From positions 68,684 through 132,683 of the forward strand of contig NZ_FUWG01000003.1 in NCBI RefSeq assembly GCF_900167145.1: 64,000 nt of DNA. Direction: 5' to 3'. Shown one piece after another: positions 34,226 through 44,503 of this stretch (the first letter of the stretch is position 1; each line of letters begins with the position of its first letter). The DNA comes from Treponema porcinum. Lineage in GTDB: Bacteria > Spirochaetota > Spirochaetia > Treponematales > Treponemataceae. Below the pieces are notes generated by a model that was not told where the DNA came from, made no database searches, and saw only the letters and a program-made list of their open reading frames with translations. The position numbers and the translations under genes are program-made.

Positions 34226-36499
34226 ATGCACAAAAGTTTTACTTTTCATACTTTGTCTAAAACTAGCAGACTTCTCAAACGGATTATTATCCTGTCACTG
34301 TTTGGGTTCATCTGTCTTTTTTTATACATAATGTCATCAATCGCCCTTAATCAGGTAAAAAAGGCGATAGAAGAACAGTATATAGAAGACGGAAAAAATC
34401 TGGCGCGTACGTATGCAATTACATTCCAGAACATCATTACGCAGGCACATCTGTCGCTTGATATGTATGCAAATTCAGACGTCATAAACAGAGGTTCTAC
34501 ACAGGAAATTGCTGAATGGTTTGCCGCAAACAGTTACATTCGCCCTAAGAATTTTCTTAATGCATTCTACTGCGACAGCAGCGGAGAACTGTACACAGAT
34601 TCCGGAAAGAACGTAAACGTATCAGACCGGGATTATTACCGTGCAATAATGAGCGGAAACTACATCTATCATCTTGGAAGCGCAGTCTACTCAAAAACAA
34701 CCGGAAAGAAAATCATTCACGTTTCAAGGGCAGTATACACTTCTTCAGGCGAACTGAAAGGTTTTGTAGGCGGCTCAATAGAACTTGCAAGCATAAACAA
34801 AATTCTTGCAAGCGCACAGCATGCAAACGACATCCAGCCGTTCATTCTGGACAAGGACGGAATATGCATTTCCCATCCGGACGAAGATGCACTTATGACT
34901 ACGTTTACGCCGCAAGAAGATGAATATAAAATCTACGCAACGGCAAACATATCTAAAATAGGAACGACGACGTTCAATTCCATTAACGAACACGGCGAAA
35001 AAGTCCACGTGTTCATTGAAAGGATAAAGGACTGCAACTGGACTGCCGGTGTAAGCATTCTTGACAAAAAAATCTACGAAACTTACACAAAACTTGACCA
35101 CGCAAAGAAAGTTGTCTTTTTAATCGTAATTTTTGCAGGAATACTGTTCTACAGCTTTACAAATATCGTACTAAGCGTATTGCGCAAAAGATATGAATCT
35201 ACACTTAAACGCGATCCTCTCACGGAACTTCTTACAAGACAACATCTCGAAATAGAAGCAACAAAGCAGCTTGAACAAAATCCCGACGGAAACTTTGTAC
35301 TCATCGAAGCAGACTTTACAGGATTTAAATTCATCAACAGAAATTACGGTGAAAAAACAGGAAACGAAACGCTCATCACTTTTGCAAATGAACTTAAAGA
35401 CTTATGCTTTGTATATGGCGGAATTGCAGCCCGCGGATATGCAGATCATTTTTATTACTTTAACCAGATAAATTCCCTTGCAAAATTTATGGCAACATTC
35501 CGAATTTCACAGGAAAATATAGAAAGAATTGCAACAAAGGGAAAATATCCTTTTTCTCCTAAATACGGAATTTCGTTTATGACTCCTCAGAAAGAGGATG
35601 ATATAAATTCCGGCAAAAAATCAATCGCACAACTTATCGGCGAAGCTTCAATGGCAAAGCAGAGCATCAAAAACAATAATGATCAGGCATATGCTGTTTT
35701 CAACACGAATATGGCAAAACGAATTCTTCAGGAACAAAGAATCGAACAGACCATGGAAAAAGCTCTTGCACGCGGAGAATTCTTCGTTGTCTATCAGCCT
35801 AAAATAAACCTTACGACAGATAAAATCATAGGTGCCGAAGCGCTTGTACGGTGGAACAGTCCGGAACTGGGATTTTTAACGCCGGACAAATTCATTCCGC
35901 TTTTTGAAAGCAACGGCTTCATTAAAAAACTTGATTTTGCCGTATACGAAATGGTTTTCAAATTCCTGCGCTCACAGCTTGACAAAAATCAGCCGGTTGT
36001 TCCAATTTCCATAAATATGTCGCGCAGTCACGTAAATACGCAGACATTTATGAAGGAATTTCTAAAGCGCATTGAAAAATACGACATTCCGAAAAACCTT
36101 ATCGAAATAGAAATTCTTGAACGTTCTGTTGCAAACGAAAAACCTATTTTGCAGGAAATAACAAAGGAACTTCACAAGCACGGATTTACCGTTGCAATGG
36201 ACGATTTTGGAAACGGAGAAAGTTCACTTACAATGCTGAATTCCGTACCGATTGACGTTCTTAAGTTTGACCAGAACTTCCTGAAGAACAATGCTGATTC
36301 CGAAAAAACAGAGCAGTTCATTACTTCGCTGATGAAAATGGCACAGCAGCTTCAGAAAAAGACAGTCTTTGAAGGCGTTGAAACTGAAGAACAGAGAGAC
36401 TTCCTAAAATCAATCAACTGTGATTCGGTACAGGGATATTTCTACTCAAAACCTCTTTTAGAAGAAGATTTTGTAAAATTCTTAAAAGAACATTCATAA
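34226..36499 (+). CDS. dCache sensor protein with degenerate GGDEF and EAL (c-di-GMP phosphodiesterase) domains
   Basis: 757 residues from the ATG at 34226. Two membrane helices (about 20-42 and 296-318) bracket a periplasmic dCache sensor. A GGDEF-like domain (~330-480) has RGYADHF where GG(D/E)EF should be, so cyclase activity is unlikely. The EAL domain (~500-757) is intact: GAEALVRW, ISINMSRSHV, EIEILERSV, AMDDFGNGESSL, DVLKFDQNFL, EGVETEEQ and VQGYFYSKP. It probably hydrolyses cyclic di-GMP in response to an extracellular small molecule. A bidirectional terminator follows. Confidence 0.88.
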   Translation: MHKSFTFHTLSKTSRLLKRIIILSLFGFICLFLYIMSSIALNQVKKAIEEQYIEDGKNLARTYAITFQNIITQAHLSLDMYANSDVINRGSTQEIAEWFAANSYIRPKNFLNAFYCDSSGELYTDSGKNVNVSDRDYYRAIMSGNYIYHLGSAVYSKTTGKKIIHVSRAVYTSSGELKGFVGGSIELASINKILASAQHANDIQPFILDKDGICISHPDEDALMTTFTPQEDEYKIYATANISKIGTTTFNSINEHGEKVHVFIERIKDCNWTAGVSILDKKIYETYTKLDHAKKVVFLIVIFAGILFYSFTNIVLSVLRKRYESTLKRDPLTELLTRQHLEIEATKQLEQNPDGNFVLIEADFTGFKFINRNYGEKTGNETLITFANELKDLCFVYGGIAARGYADHFYYFNQINSLAKFMATFRISQENIERIATKGKYPFSPKYGISFMTPQKEDDINSGKKSIAQLIGEASMAKQSIKNNNDQAYAVFNTNMAKRILQEQRIEQTMEKALARGEFFVVYQPKINLTTDKIIGAEALVRWNSPELGFLTPDKFIPLFESNGFIKKLDFAVYEMVFKFLRSQLDKNQPVVPISINMSRSHVNTQTFMKEFLKRIEKYDIPKNLIEIEILERSVANEKPILQEITKELHKHGFTVAMDDFGNGESSLTMLNSVPIDVLKFDQNFLKNNADSEKTEQFITSLMKMAQQLQKKTVFEGVETEEQRDFLKSINCDSVQGYFYSKPLLEEDFVKFLKEHS

Positions 36500-36525
36500 T
36501 CCGGTATTTCCGGCGAACAGTAAAA

Positions 36526-36569
36526 AGGGGCTGGCTGAAAAAATTTTTCAGCCAGCCCCTCCTTTTTTT
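36526..36569 (+). terminator. Bidirectional intrinsic terminator between the EAL gene and gatB
   Basis: AGGGGCTGGCTGAAAAA pairs perfectly with its complement (36526-36542 with 36544-36560). T runs follow on both strands: 36563-36569 on plus and AGGGG-preceding A residues (read as T) on minus. Confidence 0.88.
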
Positions 36570-36614
36570 GCGGAATTTGTTTTTGCAGAACTTTTCTGCA
36601 CACCGCAAAAAGTT

Positions 36615-38150
36615 TTACAGTTTCTGCAATTTTTCCGTAACAAGCGCAGTTGCCTGCTTAGGATTTGCCTTTCCCTGCGACTGTTTCATCACCTGTCCCA
36701 TAAGCCAGCCGATAACGTTTGTTTTTCCGCCTTTATAGTCGGCAACAGCCTTTGGATTTGCGGCAATTACGGCGTCTACAATTTTTTCTATTTCGCCGGC
36801 ATCACTTACAATTTCCATTCCGTTTTCCTTTATAATAACGGACGGAAGCTTGTTAGTTTCAAGCATAATGGCAAAAACTTCTTTTCCCTGTTTGCTTGTT
36901 ATTTTATTCTGCTCAAGACTGTCTGCAAGTCCTGCAATATGTTCAGGCGTAATGGAAACGTCAAGAATAGTCTGCTTCTTTTCATTAAGAACAGCAAGAA
37001 GTTCAGAAATAATCAGGTTTGCAACACGCTTAGGACTTACAGAAGCAGCCGCTGCCTCTTCAAACCACAGTGAAAGGTCACGAGTAGAAGTAAGAACTTC
37101 AGAATCATACTGGGTAAGACCAAATTCTTTCTGAAAGCGGATGCGTTTCTGCTCTGGAAGTTCGCCGACTTTTTCAGCAGCAGCTTCAACCAGTTCTGCA
37201 CTTACCGTAAACGGCTTTATGTCCGGCTCTACTACAAACCGGTAATCCACAAAGGAATTCTTTGTTCGCTGAACGACAGTTTCACCTTTTGCCTCATCCC
37301 AGCCCATCGTCACTTTAAATCCAGGATTGAATTCCTGCCTGTCTTCAATAAATTCTTTCAGTTGGCGCTGTGCTTCGTAAGCGCATGCATCGCGGATAGA
37401 TTTAAATGAGTTCAGATTTTTTATTTCGGAAATAGGCGTATGATACAGTTTTCCGTCTTCCCAAACAGAAAGGTTTATGTTTGCATCACAGCGCATATTT
37501 CCTTCTTCAAGATTTCCTTTAGTAACTTTTACGTAACGCAGGATTTCCTGAACGGTCTGCATAAATAGAGCCGCTTCATCAGGACTTGACATATCTGGTT
37601 TTGTAACAATTTCTATAAGCGGCGTTCCGCAGCGGTTATAGTCAATGTAAGAGTGCTTTCCCTCAAGATGAAGTGATTTTCCTACGTCTTCCTCAAGATG
37701 TATGCGCTCTATGCGGACACGACGATATTTTCCGTCAATTACGCAGTCTTCGCCGGCAAAATTCTTAGGACGGAACAAATCGCCGCCCGGCTGCTGCTCC
37801 TTAGGAAAATGCTCAAACGGAATGTCGACAAATCCGTCCGTACAGAGCGGAAGGTCATACTGCGTAATCTGATAGCCTTTTGCCAGATCAGGATAAAAAT
37901 AGTGCTTGCGGTCAAATTTTGTATAAGACGCAATATCACAGTTCAATGCAAGACCGGCAACAGCACCAAGTTCCACATAACCTTTGCTAACGCGCGGCAT
38001 AGCACCCGGAAGACCAAGACATACAGGACAGACGCGAGTATCCGGCATTCCGCCGTAACGGTTTTCGCAGGCACAGAACGCCTTTGTTTTTGTCAGAAGC
38101 TGTGTATGGATTTCACAGCCGATTACAATCTCATATTTATCAATAGCCAT
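36615..38150 (-). CDS. gatB: Aspartyl/glutamyl-tRNA amidotransferase subunit B
   Basis: 511 residues. Begins with the typical YEIVIGCEIHTQLLTKTKAFC and CPVCLGLPGAMP signature of GatB; the CAC...CPVC cysteines could hold zinc. LHLEGKHSYIDYNRCGTPLIEIVT and the C-terminal YqeY-like domain (GWLMGQVMKQSQGKANP) are present. GatB phosphorylates the misacylated Glu-tRNA(Gln) or Asp-tRNA(Asn) and transfers ammonia from GatA. It is the last gene of gatC-gatA-gatB, 10 bp after gatA. Confidence 0.97.
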   Translation of the reverse strand: MAIDKYEIVIGCEIHTQLLTKTKAFCACENRYGGMPDTRVCPVCLGLPGAMPRVSKGYVELGAVAGLALNCDIASYTKFDRKHYFYPDLAKGYQITQYDLPLCTDGFVDIPFEHFPKEQQPGGDLFRPKNFAGEDCVIDGKYRRVRIERIHLEEDVGKSLHLEGKHSYIDYNRCGTPLIEIVTKPDMSSPDEAALFMQTVQEILRYVKVTKGNLEEGNMRCDANINLSVWEDGKLYHTPISEIKNLNSFKSIRDACAYEAQRQLKEFIEDRQEFNPGFKVTMGWDEAKGETVVQRTKNSFVDYRFVVEPDIKPFTVSAELVEAAAEKVGELPEQKRIRFQKEFGLTQYDSEVLTSTRDLSLWFEEAAAASVSPKRVANLIISELLAVLNEKKQTILDVSITPEHIAGLADSLEQNKITSKQGKEVFAIMLETNKLPSVIIKENGMEIVSDAGEIEKIVDAVIAANPKAVADYKGGKTNVIGWLMGQVMKQSQGKANPKQATALVTEKLQKL

Positions 38151-38160
38151 AATTTTTTCC

Positions 38161-39654
38161 TTATTTCAGCGGAATTCCGCAGCCCTGATGATCATTTTCC
38201 CACACCTGTGCAATCTGCAAAAGCTTTGCCTCGCTGAACATAGGACCTGCAAACTGCATTCCGACCGGCATTTCGTCCGTTCCTTTTGCTTTTCCGGCAG
38301 GAACATTTATAGAAGGAATACGGGCAAGATTAACAAACGTCGTATACATATCGCTCAGATACATTTCAAGCGGATTATCAACTTTCTGCCCAAGCTTGAA
38401 CGCCGGAGTAGGACACGTCGGACACAGAACCATATCATACGACTTGAACAGTTCTGCCATTTCGCGCTGAATTCGTGCGCGTACGGTCATTCCTTTTTTA
38501 TATGTATCGCCGGAAAACTGCTCCGAAAGAACGTAGTTTCCTATAATAATGCGCCGCTTTACTTCCGGTCCGAAACCTTCCGAGCGCGTATCTACATATA
38601 GTTCATCGTAACCTTTTTCATTGTCAACGCGGCGGCCGTAGCGTATTCCGTCAAAGCGGCTCAGATTTGAAGCTGCTTCAGAAAGTGCGATGACATAATA
38701 AGATGCGATTGACGCATCCAGTACCGGCATATCAACTTCGTCAATCACAGCGCCTTTTGACTTGAACCATTCGCGCGTTTCATCAAAAGCGGCTTTTACG
38801 TCCTCATCAAGACCTTTTGTCTGAAGGAACTGGCGCGGAATTGCAATTTTAAGGGAAGACATATTTTCATACGGCTTAAGGTTTTTCAGTTTGTCTGCGT
38901 CAGGTAAATCGGCGGATGTATCATCGTAAAAATCTGCGCCTGACATACACGCAAGAGGAAGTGCTATATCGCCCGGAGTATGCCCCATAATTCCAACCTG
39001 ATCAAGGGAAGAACCATACGCAACTACACCCCAGCGGCTCAAAACGCCGTAAGTCGGCTTAAGTCCATAAATTCCGCAGTAACACGCAGGAAGGCGGACA
39101 GAACCGCCGGTTTCCGTACCTATTCCAAACAGCGCCTGATTTGAACTTACAGCCGCCGCTGAACCGCCGGAAGAACCGCCGGAAACATACGCCCTGTTTA
39201 TCGGATTGCGCGTAGCTCCGTAAGAAGAATATTCCGTTGACGAACCCATTGCAAATTCGTCCTGATTGCACCGTCCGAGCGGAACTGCTCCTGCTGCCTC
39301 AAGACGGTTTATAACGGTAGCATTGTACGGCGCAACGTAACCTGTTAAGATTTTTGAACCGCAAGTAAGCGTATGTCCTTTGCAGCTGATGTTATCCTTG
39401 TTTGCAAACGGAATGCCAAGAAGCGGCTTTTTCTCAAAAAGCGCATCAAGCGTTCCGGAAGCCCTTGCTTCCTGAATTTCCCTGTCGCACATTTCAGCTT
39501 TTGACAAAGCATCGCCGTACATTTCCAGGAATGCATTAAGAGGAACGTCAGAAGATTTGTCTGCCTCAAATGTTTCAATAGATTTTTTTACAAGCGCAAC
39601 GCTGGTCGTTTCACCTGATTGCAGTGCTGCGCGAACTTCTTTGATTGTATACAT
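38161..39654 (-). CDS. gatA: Aspartyl/glutamyl-tRNA amidotransferase subunit A
   Basis: 497 residues. The amidase-signature triad is visible: Lys in FANKDNIS, cis-Ser in GSSGGSAAAVS and the nucleophile Ser in GTETGGSVRLPA. It frees ammonia from glutamine for GatB. The order gatC-gatA-gatB on minus is standard; spacing to gatC is 75 bp. The presence of the complex implies that Gln-tRNA (and perhaps Asn-tRNA) is made indirectly. Confidence 0.97.
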   Translation of the reverse strand: MYTIKEVRAALQSGETTSVALVKKSIETFEADKSSDVPLNAFLEMYGDALSKAEMCDREIQEARASGTLDALFEKKPLLGIPFANKDNISCKGHTLTCGSKILTGYVAPYNATVINRLEAAGAVPLGRCNQDEFAMGSSTEYSSYGATRNPINRAYVSGGSSGGSAAAVSSNQALFGIGTETGGSVRLPACYCGIYGLKPTYGVLSRWGVVAYGSSLDQVGIMGHTPGDIALPLACMSGADFYDDTSADLPDADKLKNLKPYENMSSLKIAIPRQFLQTKGLDEDVKAAFDETREWFKSKGAVIDEVDMPVLDASIASYYVIALSEAASNLSRFDGIRYGRRVDNEKGYDELYVDTRSEGFGPEVKRRIIIGNYVLSEQFSGDTYKKGMTVRARIQREMAELFKSYDMVLCPTCPTPAFKLGQKVDNPLEMYLSDMYTTFVNLARIPSINVPAGKAKGTDEMPVGMQFAGPMFSEAKLLQIAQVWENDHQGCGIPLK

Positions 39655-39729
39655 ATTCTTTGTTTCCTGCTGTAAAATAATGGGCTGAAAACCTGCCCTT
39701 TCGGGTTGTTTTTTAACGGTTCTGCTATT

Positions 39730-40038
39730 TTAGGCTCCCTCACCGAGGACTTTTGGTACCTGGAAATAGCCGTCCATAAAATTCTCTGACACGTTTTTTA
39801 CGTCAGGAATTTCAAGTCCGAAAACTACTTCGTCTTCCCTTAATTTTTCTGCTTCGGTAGAAGGATATGCATCATAAGGATTTTCGCTGTCATCATACTT
39901 TGAAAGAATGTCAAAATAACCGACAATCTCATCCACCTGTTTTTTTAAAGTGGCAATGTCTGTACTTTCTGGAGAAAGCCGTGAAAGATACAGAAGATTA
40001 TTTAAAGTTTCTTCGTCAATTTGTTTGTGAGTACTCAT
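39730..40038 (-). CDS. gatC: Aspartyl/glutamyl-tRNA amidotransferase subunit C
   Basis: 102 residues, normal length. IDEETLNNLLYLSRLSPES, VDEIVGYFDIL and LREDEVVFG match GatC, the small subunit that clamps GatA onto GatB. It is the first gene of the gatCAB unit. Confidence 0.93.
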   Translation of the reverse strand: MSTHKQIDEETLNNLLYLSRLSPESTDIATLKKQVDEIVGYFDILSKYDDSENPYDAYPSTEAEKLREDEVVFGLEIPDVKNVSENFMDGYFQVPKVLGEGA

Positions 40039-40089
40039 ACGATGAGTATATCTTATTTAAATTGTTTGCTCAATCATTACAGGACATCA

Positions 40090-40320
40090 TCACATAACAG
40101 GAAGAATGTAATCCGGGCGTATCAAGTCTACAGGATACGATGCATACATATTATATAAATTTATGCAGCCGGTCGGTTTTCTGTTATAGTCAAATAAATC
40201 TTCCCCGTCATCATCCGGAAAAACAACTTCTCCAAGCGTCATAATTTCTTCATCAGAAACAGTGTCAGGCAGGAACATCATCAGATTTTTTTCATCATCG
40301 CAATACATACACAAGTTCAT
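40090..40320 (-). CDS. Small acidic protein of unknown function
   Basis: 76 residues from the ATG at 40320, chosen because GCAGGAGG lies 7 bp upstream; a longer frame from 40368 would cover it. The start MNLCMYCDDEKNLMMFLPD is followed by acidic and Tyr/Asn-rich sequence. No membrane segment or known domain is seen. It is about 50 bp upstream of gatC on the same strand and may be cotranscribed. Confidence 0.55.
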   Translation of the reverse strand: MNLCMYCDDEKNLMMFLPDTVSDEEIMTLGEVVFPDDDGEDLFDYNRKPTGCINLYNMYASYPVDLIRPDYILPVM

Positions 40321-40413
40321 ATAATGCCTCCTGCAAAAACCAAGCTTCATTTCTATGATACACCACATTGCAGAAAAGTCAATTTTATGACTGGAAGAAG
40401 GAAAAATTCTGCT

Positions 40414-43053
40414 TTAATTATCAGGCTTGTTTTCAGTTTTAGATGCCCTGACTGTAAAATACGCGGTCTCCGTTTTCCAGGAAAAAATCGTATTGGCAGA
40501 GGCATTTTCCAAAAGCGTTATCAGTTTCTGAAGTTCAAATGCGCCCACCGCCTCAAGCATTTTTGTACCGTAGGCAGACGTCTTTGTGTCAAACCAGCGG
40601 CGAATTTCAGTCAAAGTGATGCGGCGCTTTTCCTCCACTGTCTGAACGGCGGACTCCACTGCAAAACCGGCATTCCTGAAAGACTGCGCAATCGTTTCGC
40701 AGTTCCAGCTGAAAAGAGGATTAGTTACATCACCGAAAAAAGATTTTTCCGCCTGCTCCATTTTTTCAAGGGCAGAAAGATACGGTTCTGCCGAAGACGG
40801 TGTAAGAACCTGCTTTTTTATCAATTCGGAAATATGCTGACCGCCAGATGGAATTTTCTGGGAAATGACGGCACACCAGCCGTCTGCAAGCGGAGGCTCA
40901 ACGGAGGTATCGTCCGCATTTTCATCGGCATTACCGTCATACGCGTCTGTTTCATAAAAAGACTTTGTTTCAACCTCCTTTTCCACTTCGTTTTCGTCAG
41001 TAAATATTTTTCCTTTCTGCTTCTGATGGGGAACGCATATAAACGCAAGTGCCTTTGCAAGGGCTTCTACCGATTCTCCGAAAGCAAACGGATCACGGAA
41101 AAACAGCCTGTCAAAAACAGTTCCTTTATACTCAAACTGCAAAAGAAGATCCTTGAATTTTACAGGAGAAAGAAGCCCCTGATTTTCTGTTTCAGGGCGG
41201 AACAACAAAAGCGGCCTGTCCAAATCACCGAGCGTCCGTCCGTACTGTTCAAGAATTTCCTTTCCACGCTGACTTCTGCACACGCCGCACGTCATTCCTT
41301 CAGGAGTTTTTCGCGCAACTTCCCACAAAAGAAGTCCGTCGTCCGCATTCCACACAAGACTACGGTGATAGCGTAAAAGCGAAGCCATTGAAATCATCGT
41401 ATCACGGACAGAAAGAAGGACATCTGCCCGATTTGAATCAAGACGGCTTCGCCACTGCTTATCCGCCTTGTCAAGAGTAGACTCGCGAAGATTATCAACA
41501 GGACTGAACGTTAAGTTTTCGCCTTTTTTTAGCTCTCCACCCTTAAAATGTTCCGCTATCCACCATTCGCTTATCGGATTTATGCCGAATTCAGAAAGCC
41601 CGGCCTGTTTCTGCGTTTCCTGTTTAAGTTCGCTGAATTCAGGAACGGCATTCCTTGAACCTGTCTGCGCAGAATCATCATCCGGCACCCGCCGTTCCAA
41701 AAGTGCCGCAATCTGAAGTTCGCGGCGGCTGAGCACTTCCTGGCGGATTTGTTTTTCATATCCCTGCGTACTCGGCGTATAAAAAACGCGGCCCATAAGC
41801 GCATCCGGAAGATACTGCTGCGCCACCCAATGATCGCGGTATGCGTGCGGATAAAGATAGCCTGCACCGTGCCCGAAACCTTCTGCATCACGGTTTGAAT
41901 CGCGCAGGTGATTAGGAACGTCAGCATCCTCTTTTTCAACAGAACTGAGTGCATCAAAAAATGCCATACTGCTGTTTGATTTAGGCGCAGTCGCAAGATA
42001 CAGCGCCGCGTGGGCAAGAAAGTAACGTCCTTCCGGCATTCCTACCCTGTCAAACGCCTGCGCACAGCTGTTCACCACAGAAATTGCAGAAGGATCGGCA
42101 AGACCAGTATCTTCACAGGATGAAATGAGCATACGACGGAAAATAAAATGCGGATCTTCCCCTGCCCTGACCATTCTTGCAAGCCAGTACATTGCCGCAT
42201 CAGGATCGCGTCCGCGAAGGCTTTTTATAAATGCGCTTATAATATCGTAATGATAATCGCCGTCCCTGTCATAAAGAACGACTTTTTTCTGAATGGACTC
42301 CTCAGCTGCTTCCTTTGATATGAAAATAGTCGAACCGAGCGCCGGAACAGGAGGATTAGCATTCGGATTCCATTTTTCAGGAGTTGTTTCAACGGCAAGT
42401 TCAAGAGCATTCAAAAGACTGCGCGCATCTCCATTTGCCGTATCGACAAGATGTTCAAGCGCGCCGCTTTCAAATTCAACCTTCCATCGTCCGTAACCGC
42501 GCTCCGTATCGTTCAGCGCCTGACTGGCGGCCTTTTCCAAATCCTGCTTTGTAAGCGCTTTTAGCTGGAACACACGCGAACGGCTAACAAGCGCCTTGTT
42601 CACCTCAAAAAACGGATTTTCCGTAGTTGCGCCAATCAGAATAATCGTGCCGTTTTCCACCCACGGCAAAAGCGCGTCCTGCTGGCTTTTGTTCCACCGG
42701 TGAACTTCATCTACAAACAAAATCGTGCGGCGGCTGTACAGATTAAAATAATCTTCCGCCTGCTTGATTGCGTTTCTTATATCAGCAACGCCGGTCAGAA
42801 CTGCATTCAGCGTAATAAAATTAGACTTTGTATGATTTGCAATAACGCGTGCAAGCGTCGTCTTTCCAGAACCCGGCGGTCCGTAAAAAATAACGGACGT
42901 AAGCTGGTCTGCGGCAATAGCGCGCCTTAGCAGGCGGCCTTTTCCTACAATGTGATCCTGCCCGATATATTCATCAAGATTACGCGGCCGCATTCTGGAT
43001 GCCAGAGGCTCGCGCATACTGCTGCTTGCACTGAAAAGTGAATCATTGCTCAT
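40414..43053 (-). CDS. rarA: RarA/MgsA-family AAA ATPase fused to an additional C-terminal domain
   Basis: 879 residues, about twice normal RarA. Residues ~15-440 are a complete clamp-loader-like AAA ATPase: Walker A GPPGSGKTT, Walker B LFVDEVHRW, sensor ATTENPFFEV, and the tetramerisation part LRDSNRDAEGFGHGAGYLYPH. Residues ~490-879 are an extra domain (TLDKADKQWRSRLDSNRADVL...) of a type known from RarA fusion proteins in cyanobacteria and spirochetes; it may be methyltransferase-like but no clear SAM motif is visible. RarA acts at stalled replication forks. Its role when fused is unknown. Confidence 0.88.
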   Translation of the reverse strand: MSNDSLFSASSSMREPLASRMRPRNLDEYIGQDHIVGKGRLLRRAIAADQLTSVIFYGPPGSGKTTLARVIANHTKSNFITLNAVLTGVADIRNAIKQAEDYFNLYSRRTILFVDEVHRWNKSQQDALLPWVENGTIILIGATTENPFFEVNKALVSRSRVFQLKALTKQDLEKAASQALNDTERGYGRWKVEFESGALEHLVDTANGDARSLLNALELAVETTPEKWNPNANPPVPALGSTIFISKEAAEESIQKKVVLYDRDGDYHYDIISAFIKSLRGRDPDAAMYWLARMVRAGEDPHFIFRRMLISSCEDTGLADPSAISVVNSCAQAFDRVGMPEGRYFLAHAALYLATAPKSNSSMAFFDALSSVEKEDADVPNHLRDSNRDAEGFGHGAGYLYPHAYRDHWVAQQYLPDALMGRVFYTPSTQGYEKQIRQEVLSRRELQIAALLERRVPDDDSAQTGSRNAVPEFSELKQETQKQAGLSEFGINPISEWWIAEHFKGGELKKGENLTFSPVDNLRESTLDKADKQWRSRLDSNRADVLLSVRDTMISMASLLRYHRSLVWNADDGLLLWEVARKTPEGMTCGVCRSQRGKEILEQYGRTLGDLDRPLLLFRPETENQGLLSPVKFKDLLLQFEYKGTVFDRLFFRDPFAFGESVEALAKALAFICVPHQKQKGKIFTDENEVEKEVETKSFYETDAYDGNADENADDTSVEPPLADGWCAVISQKIPSGGQHISELIKKQVLTPSSAEPYLSALEKMEQAEKSFFGDVTNPLFSWNCETIAQSFRNAGFAVESAVQTVEEKRRITLTEIRRWFDTKTSAYGTKMLEAVGAFELQKLITLLENASANTIFSWKTETAYFTVRASKTENKPDN

Positions 43054-43178
43054 ATCATAAAGTATATCATAAAAAAGAGGACGTTTTAACTTCTTTCTGA
43101 AAAAAAGAAATCCCGGAAGAACATTGCGTTTTCCGGGATTTAATCAAACTATACGTTTCTGACTGTATGCTCGTACTG

Positions 43179-44324
43179 CTACAGTGACGAAATGTTAAGA
43201 AGCTGCGGCGAAGTTGTTGCACCGTCAAGTTCAAGATACTGCTGAAGAAGGTCACGCTGCTTTCCAGAGATTTTTGTCGGAATCTGCACGATTATTTTCA
43301 CATACAAATCGCCTTTTCTGTCTGGGCTGCCGGTAAATGGAACACCCGCCCCACGGATACGAAGCAATTTGCCTGATGCCGTTCCAGCTGGAATTTTAAG
43401 TTCAATTCGCTTTCCGTCAAGGGAAGGAATCGTAATGTCTGCGCCAAGAACAGCCTGGGCAAATGTTACCGGCACGGCGCAGTACAAATCCTGACCATCA
43501 CGCTCGAACATCGGGTGATTTTCTACATGAAGGATAACAATCAAATCGCCGCTTGGACCGCCGTTTTCTCCGGCATCTCCCTGACGCGGAATGGCAATGC
43601 GCTTTCCGTTGTCTACACCGCACGGAATTGTAAGCGTCATTTTCTTGCTCTTTTCCTGTACGCCGCGTCCGCCGCACGCCTTACACGGTTTGTCTATTGT
43701 AGTACCGCTTCCGTTACAGGTAGGACAAGTCTGCTGAACGGCAAAAAATCCGGCACTTCTGCGCACCTGACCTGCACCATTACAGGTAGGACAAGTTTTT
43801 CTGCTTGCACCGGCGGCACAACCGCTTCCCTTACATTCCTCACAAGTTTCATTATGGCGGAAATGAATGTCAGCCTTTGTACCGTACACGGCATCTTTAA
43901 AAGAAATGTTCAAATCATAGCGAAGGCTTGCACCCTCTGCAGGACCGCTTCGTTTTCTGCCGGAACTTCTTGAACCGCCGCCGCCGAACAGGTTATCGAA
44001 AATATCTCCGAAACCGCCGCCGCCCATACTGCCGAACAAATCGCTGAAATCGTGGAACGCGTGCGAATACTGCGCCCCTCCGCCGCCTTGATCCATACCG
44101 TCAAGACCTGCAAAACCATACTGATCATAAATAGGACGTTTTTTGTCATCGGAAAGAACTTCGTACGCTTCCGTAGCCTCACGGAATTTAGCCTCTGCTT
44201 CCTTATCCCCAGGATTTCTGTCCGGATGATATTTTATCGCAAGCTTTCGGTACGCTTTTTTGATTTCGTCTTCCGTAGCGCCTTTTGCAACGCCCAATAC
44301 TTCGTAATAATCTCGTTTTGCCAT
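43179..44324 (-). CDS. dnaJ: Chaperone protein DnaJ
   Basis: 381 residues. J domain with HPD in YHPDRNPGD, a Gly/Phe-rich linker (~70-130), four CxxCxGxG-type zinc motifs ([32 protein letters not shown]) and C-terminal substrate domains: a complete type I DnaJ. It stimulates DnaK ATPase and delivers clients. It is separated from dnaK by 264 bp containing two direct repeats and a terminator-like hairpin, then a likely own promoter (TATAGT near 44341) and AAAGG ribosome site. Confidence 0.97.
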   Translation of the reverse strand: MAKRDYYEVLGVAKGATEDEIKKAYRKLAIKYHPDRNPGDKEAEAKFREATEAYEVLSDDKKRPIYDQYGFAGLDGMDQGGGGAQYSHAFHDFSDLFGSMGGGGFGDIFDNLFGGGGSRSSGRKRSGPAEGASLRYDLNISFKDAVYGTKADIHFRHNETCEECKGSGCAAGASRKTCPTCNGAGQVRRSAGFFAVQQTCPTCNGSGTTIDKPCKACGGRGVQEKSKKMTLTIPCGVDNGKRIAIPRQGDAGENGGPSGDLIVILHVENHPMFERDGQDLYCAVPVTFAQAVLGADITIPSLDGKRIELKIPAGTASGKLLRIRGAGVPFTGSPDRKGDLYVKIIVQIPTKISGKQRDLLQQYLELDGATTSPQLLNISSL

Positions 44325-44360
44325 ATTTTCAACCTTTCAAATAACTATACCAAAAAAGAA

Positions 44361-44382
44361 CCCCTTTCGCAATGGAAAGGGG
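44361..44382 (-). terminator. Terminator-like hairpin between dnaK and dnaJ
   Basis: CCCCTTTC and GAAAGGGG form an eight-bp stem. On minus, TTCTTTTTTGG follows, so readthrough from dnaK into dnaJ may be reduced. Confidence 0.55.
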
Positions 44383-44384
44383 AT

Positions 44385-44454
44385 GGCGCAAGTTTTATTT
44401 TTTTTCAACAATCTTTATTGTTCGGCTTGCGCCTTCAGTTTTGCACGGCAAAAC
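44385..44454. repeat. Direct repeat copy A (~70 bp, double hairpin)
   Basis: GGCGCAAG...CTTGCGCC encloses an inner CAACAAT/ATTGTT pair, followed by GTTTTGC-ACG-GCAAAAC. It is nearly identical to copy B at 44504-44571, differing by two T residues and one C/T. Confidence 0.85.
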
Positions 44455-44503
44455 TGATTTATGCATTTTACCCCGTTTTTTTCACAGGGAAAAACACTGG
44501 CTA

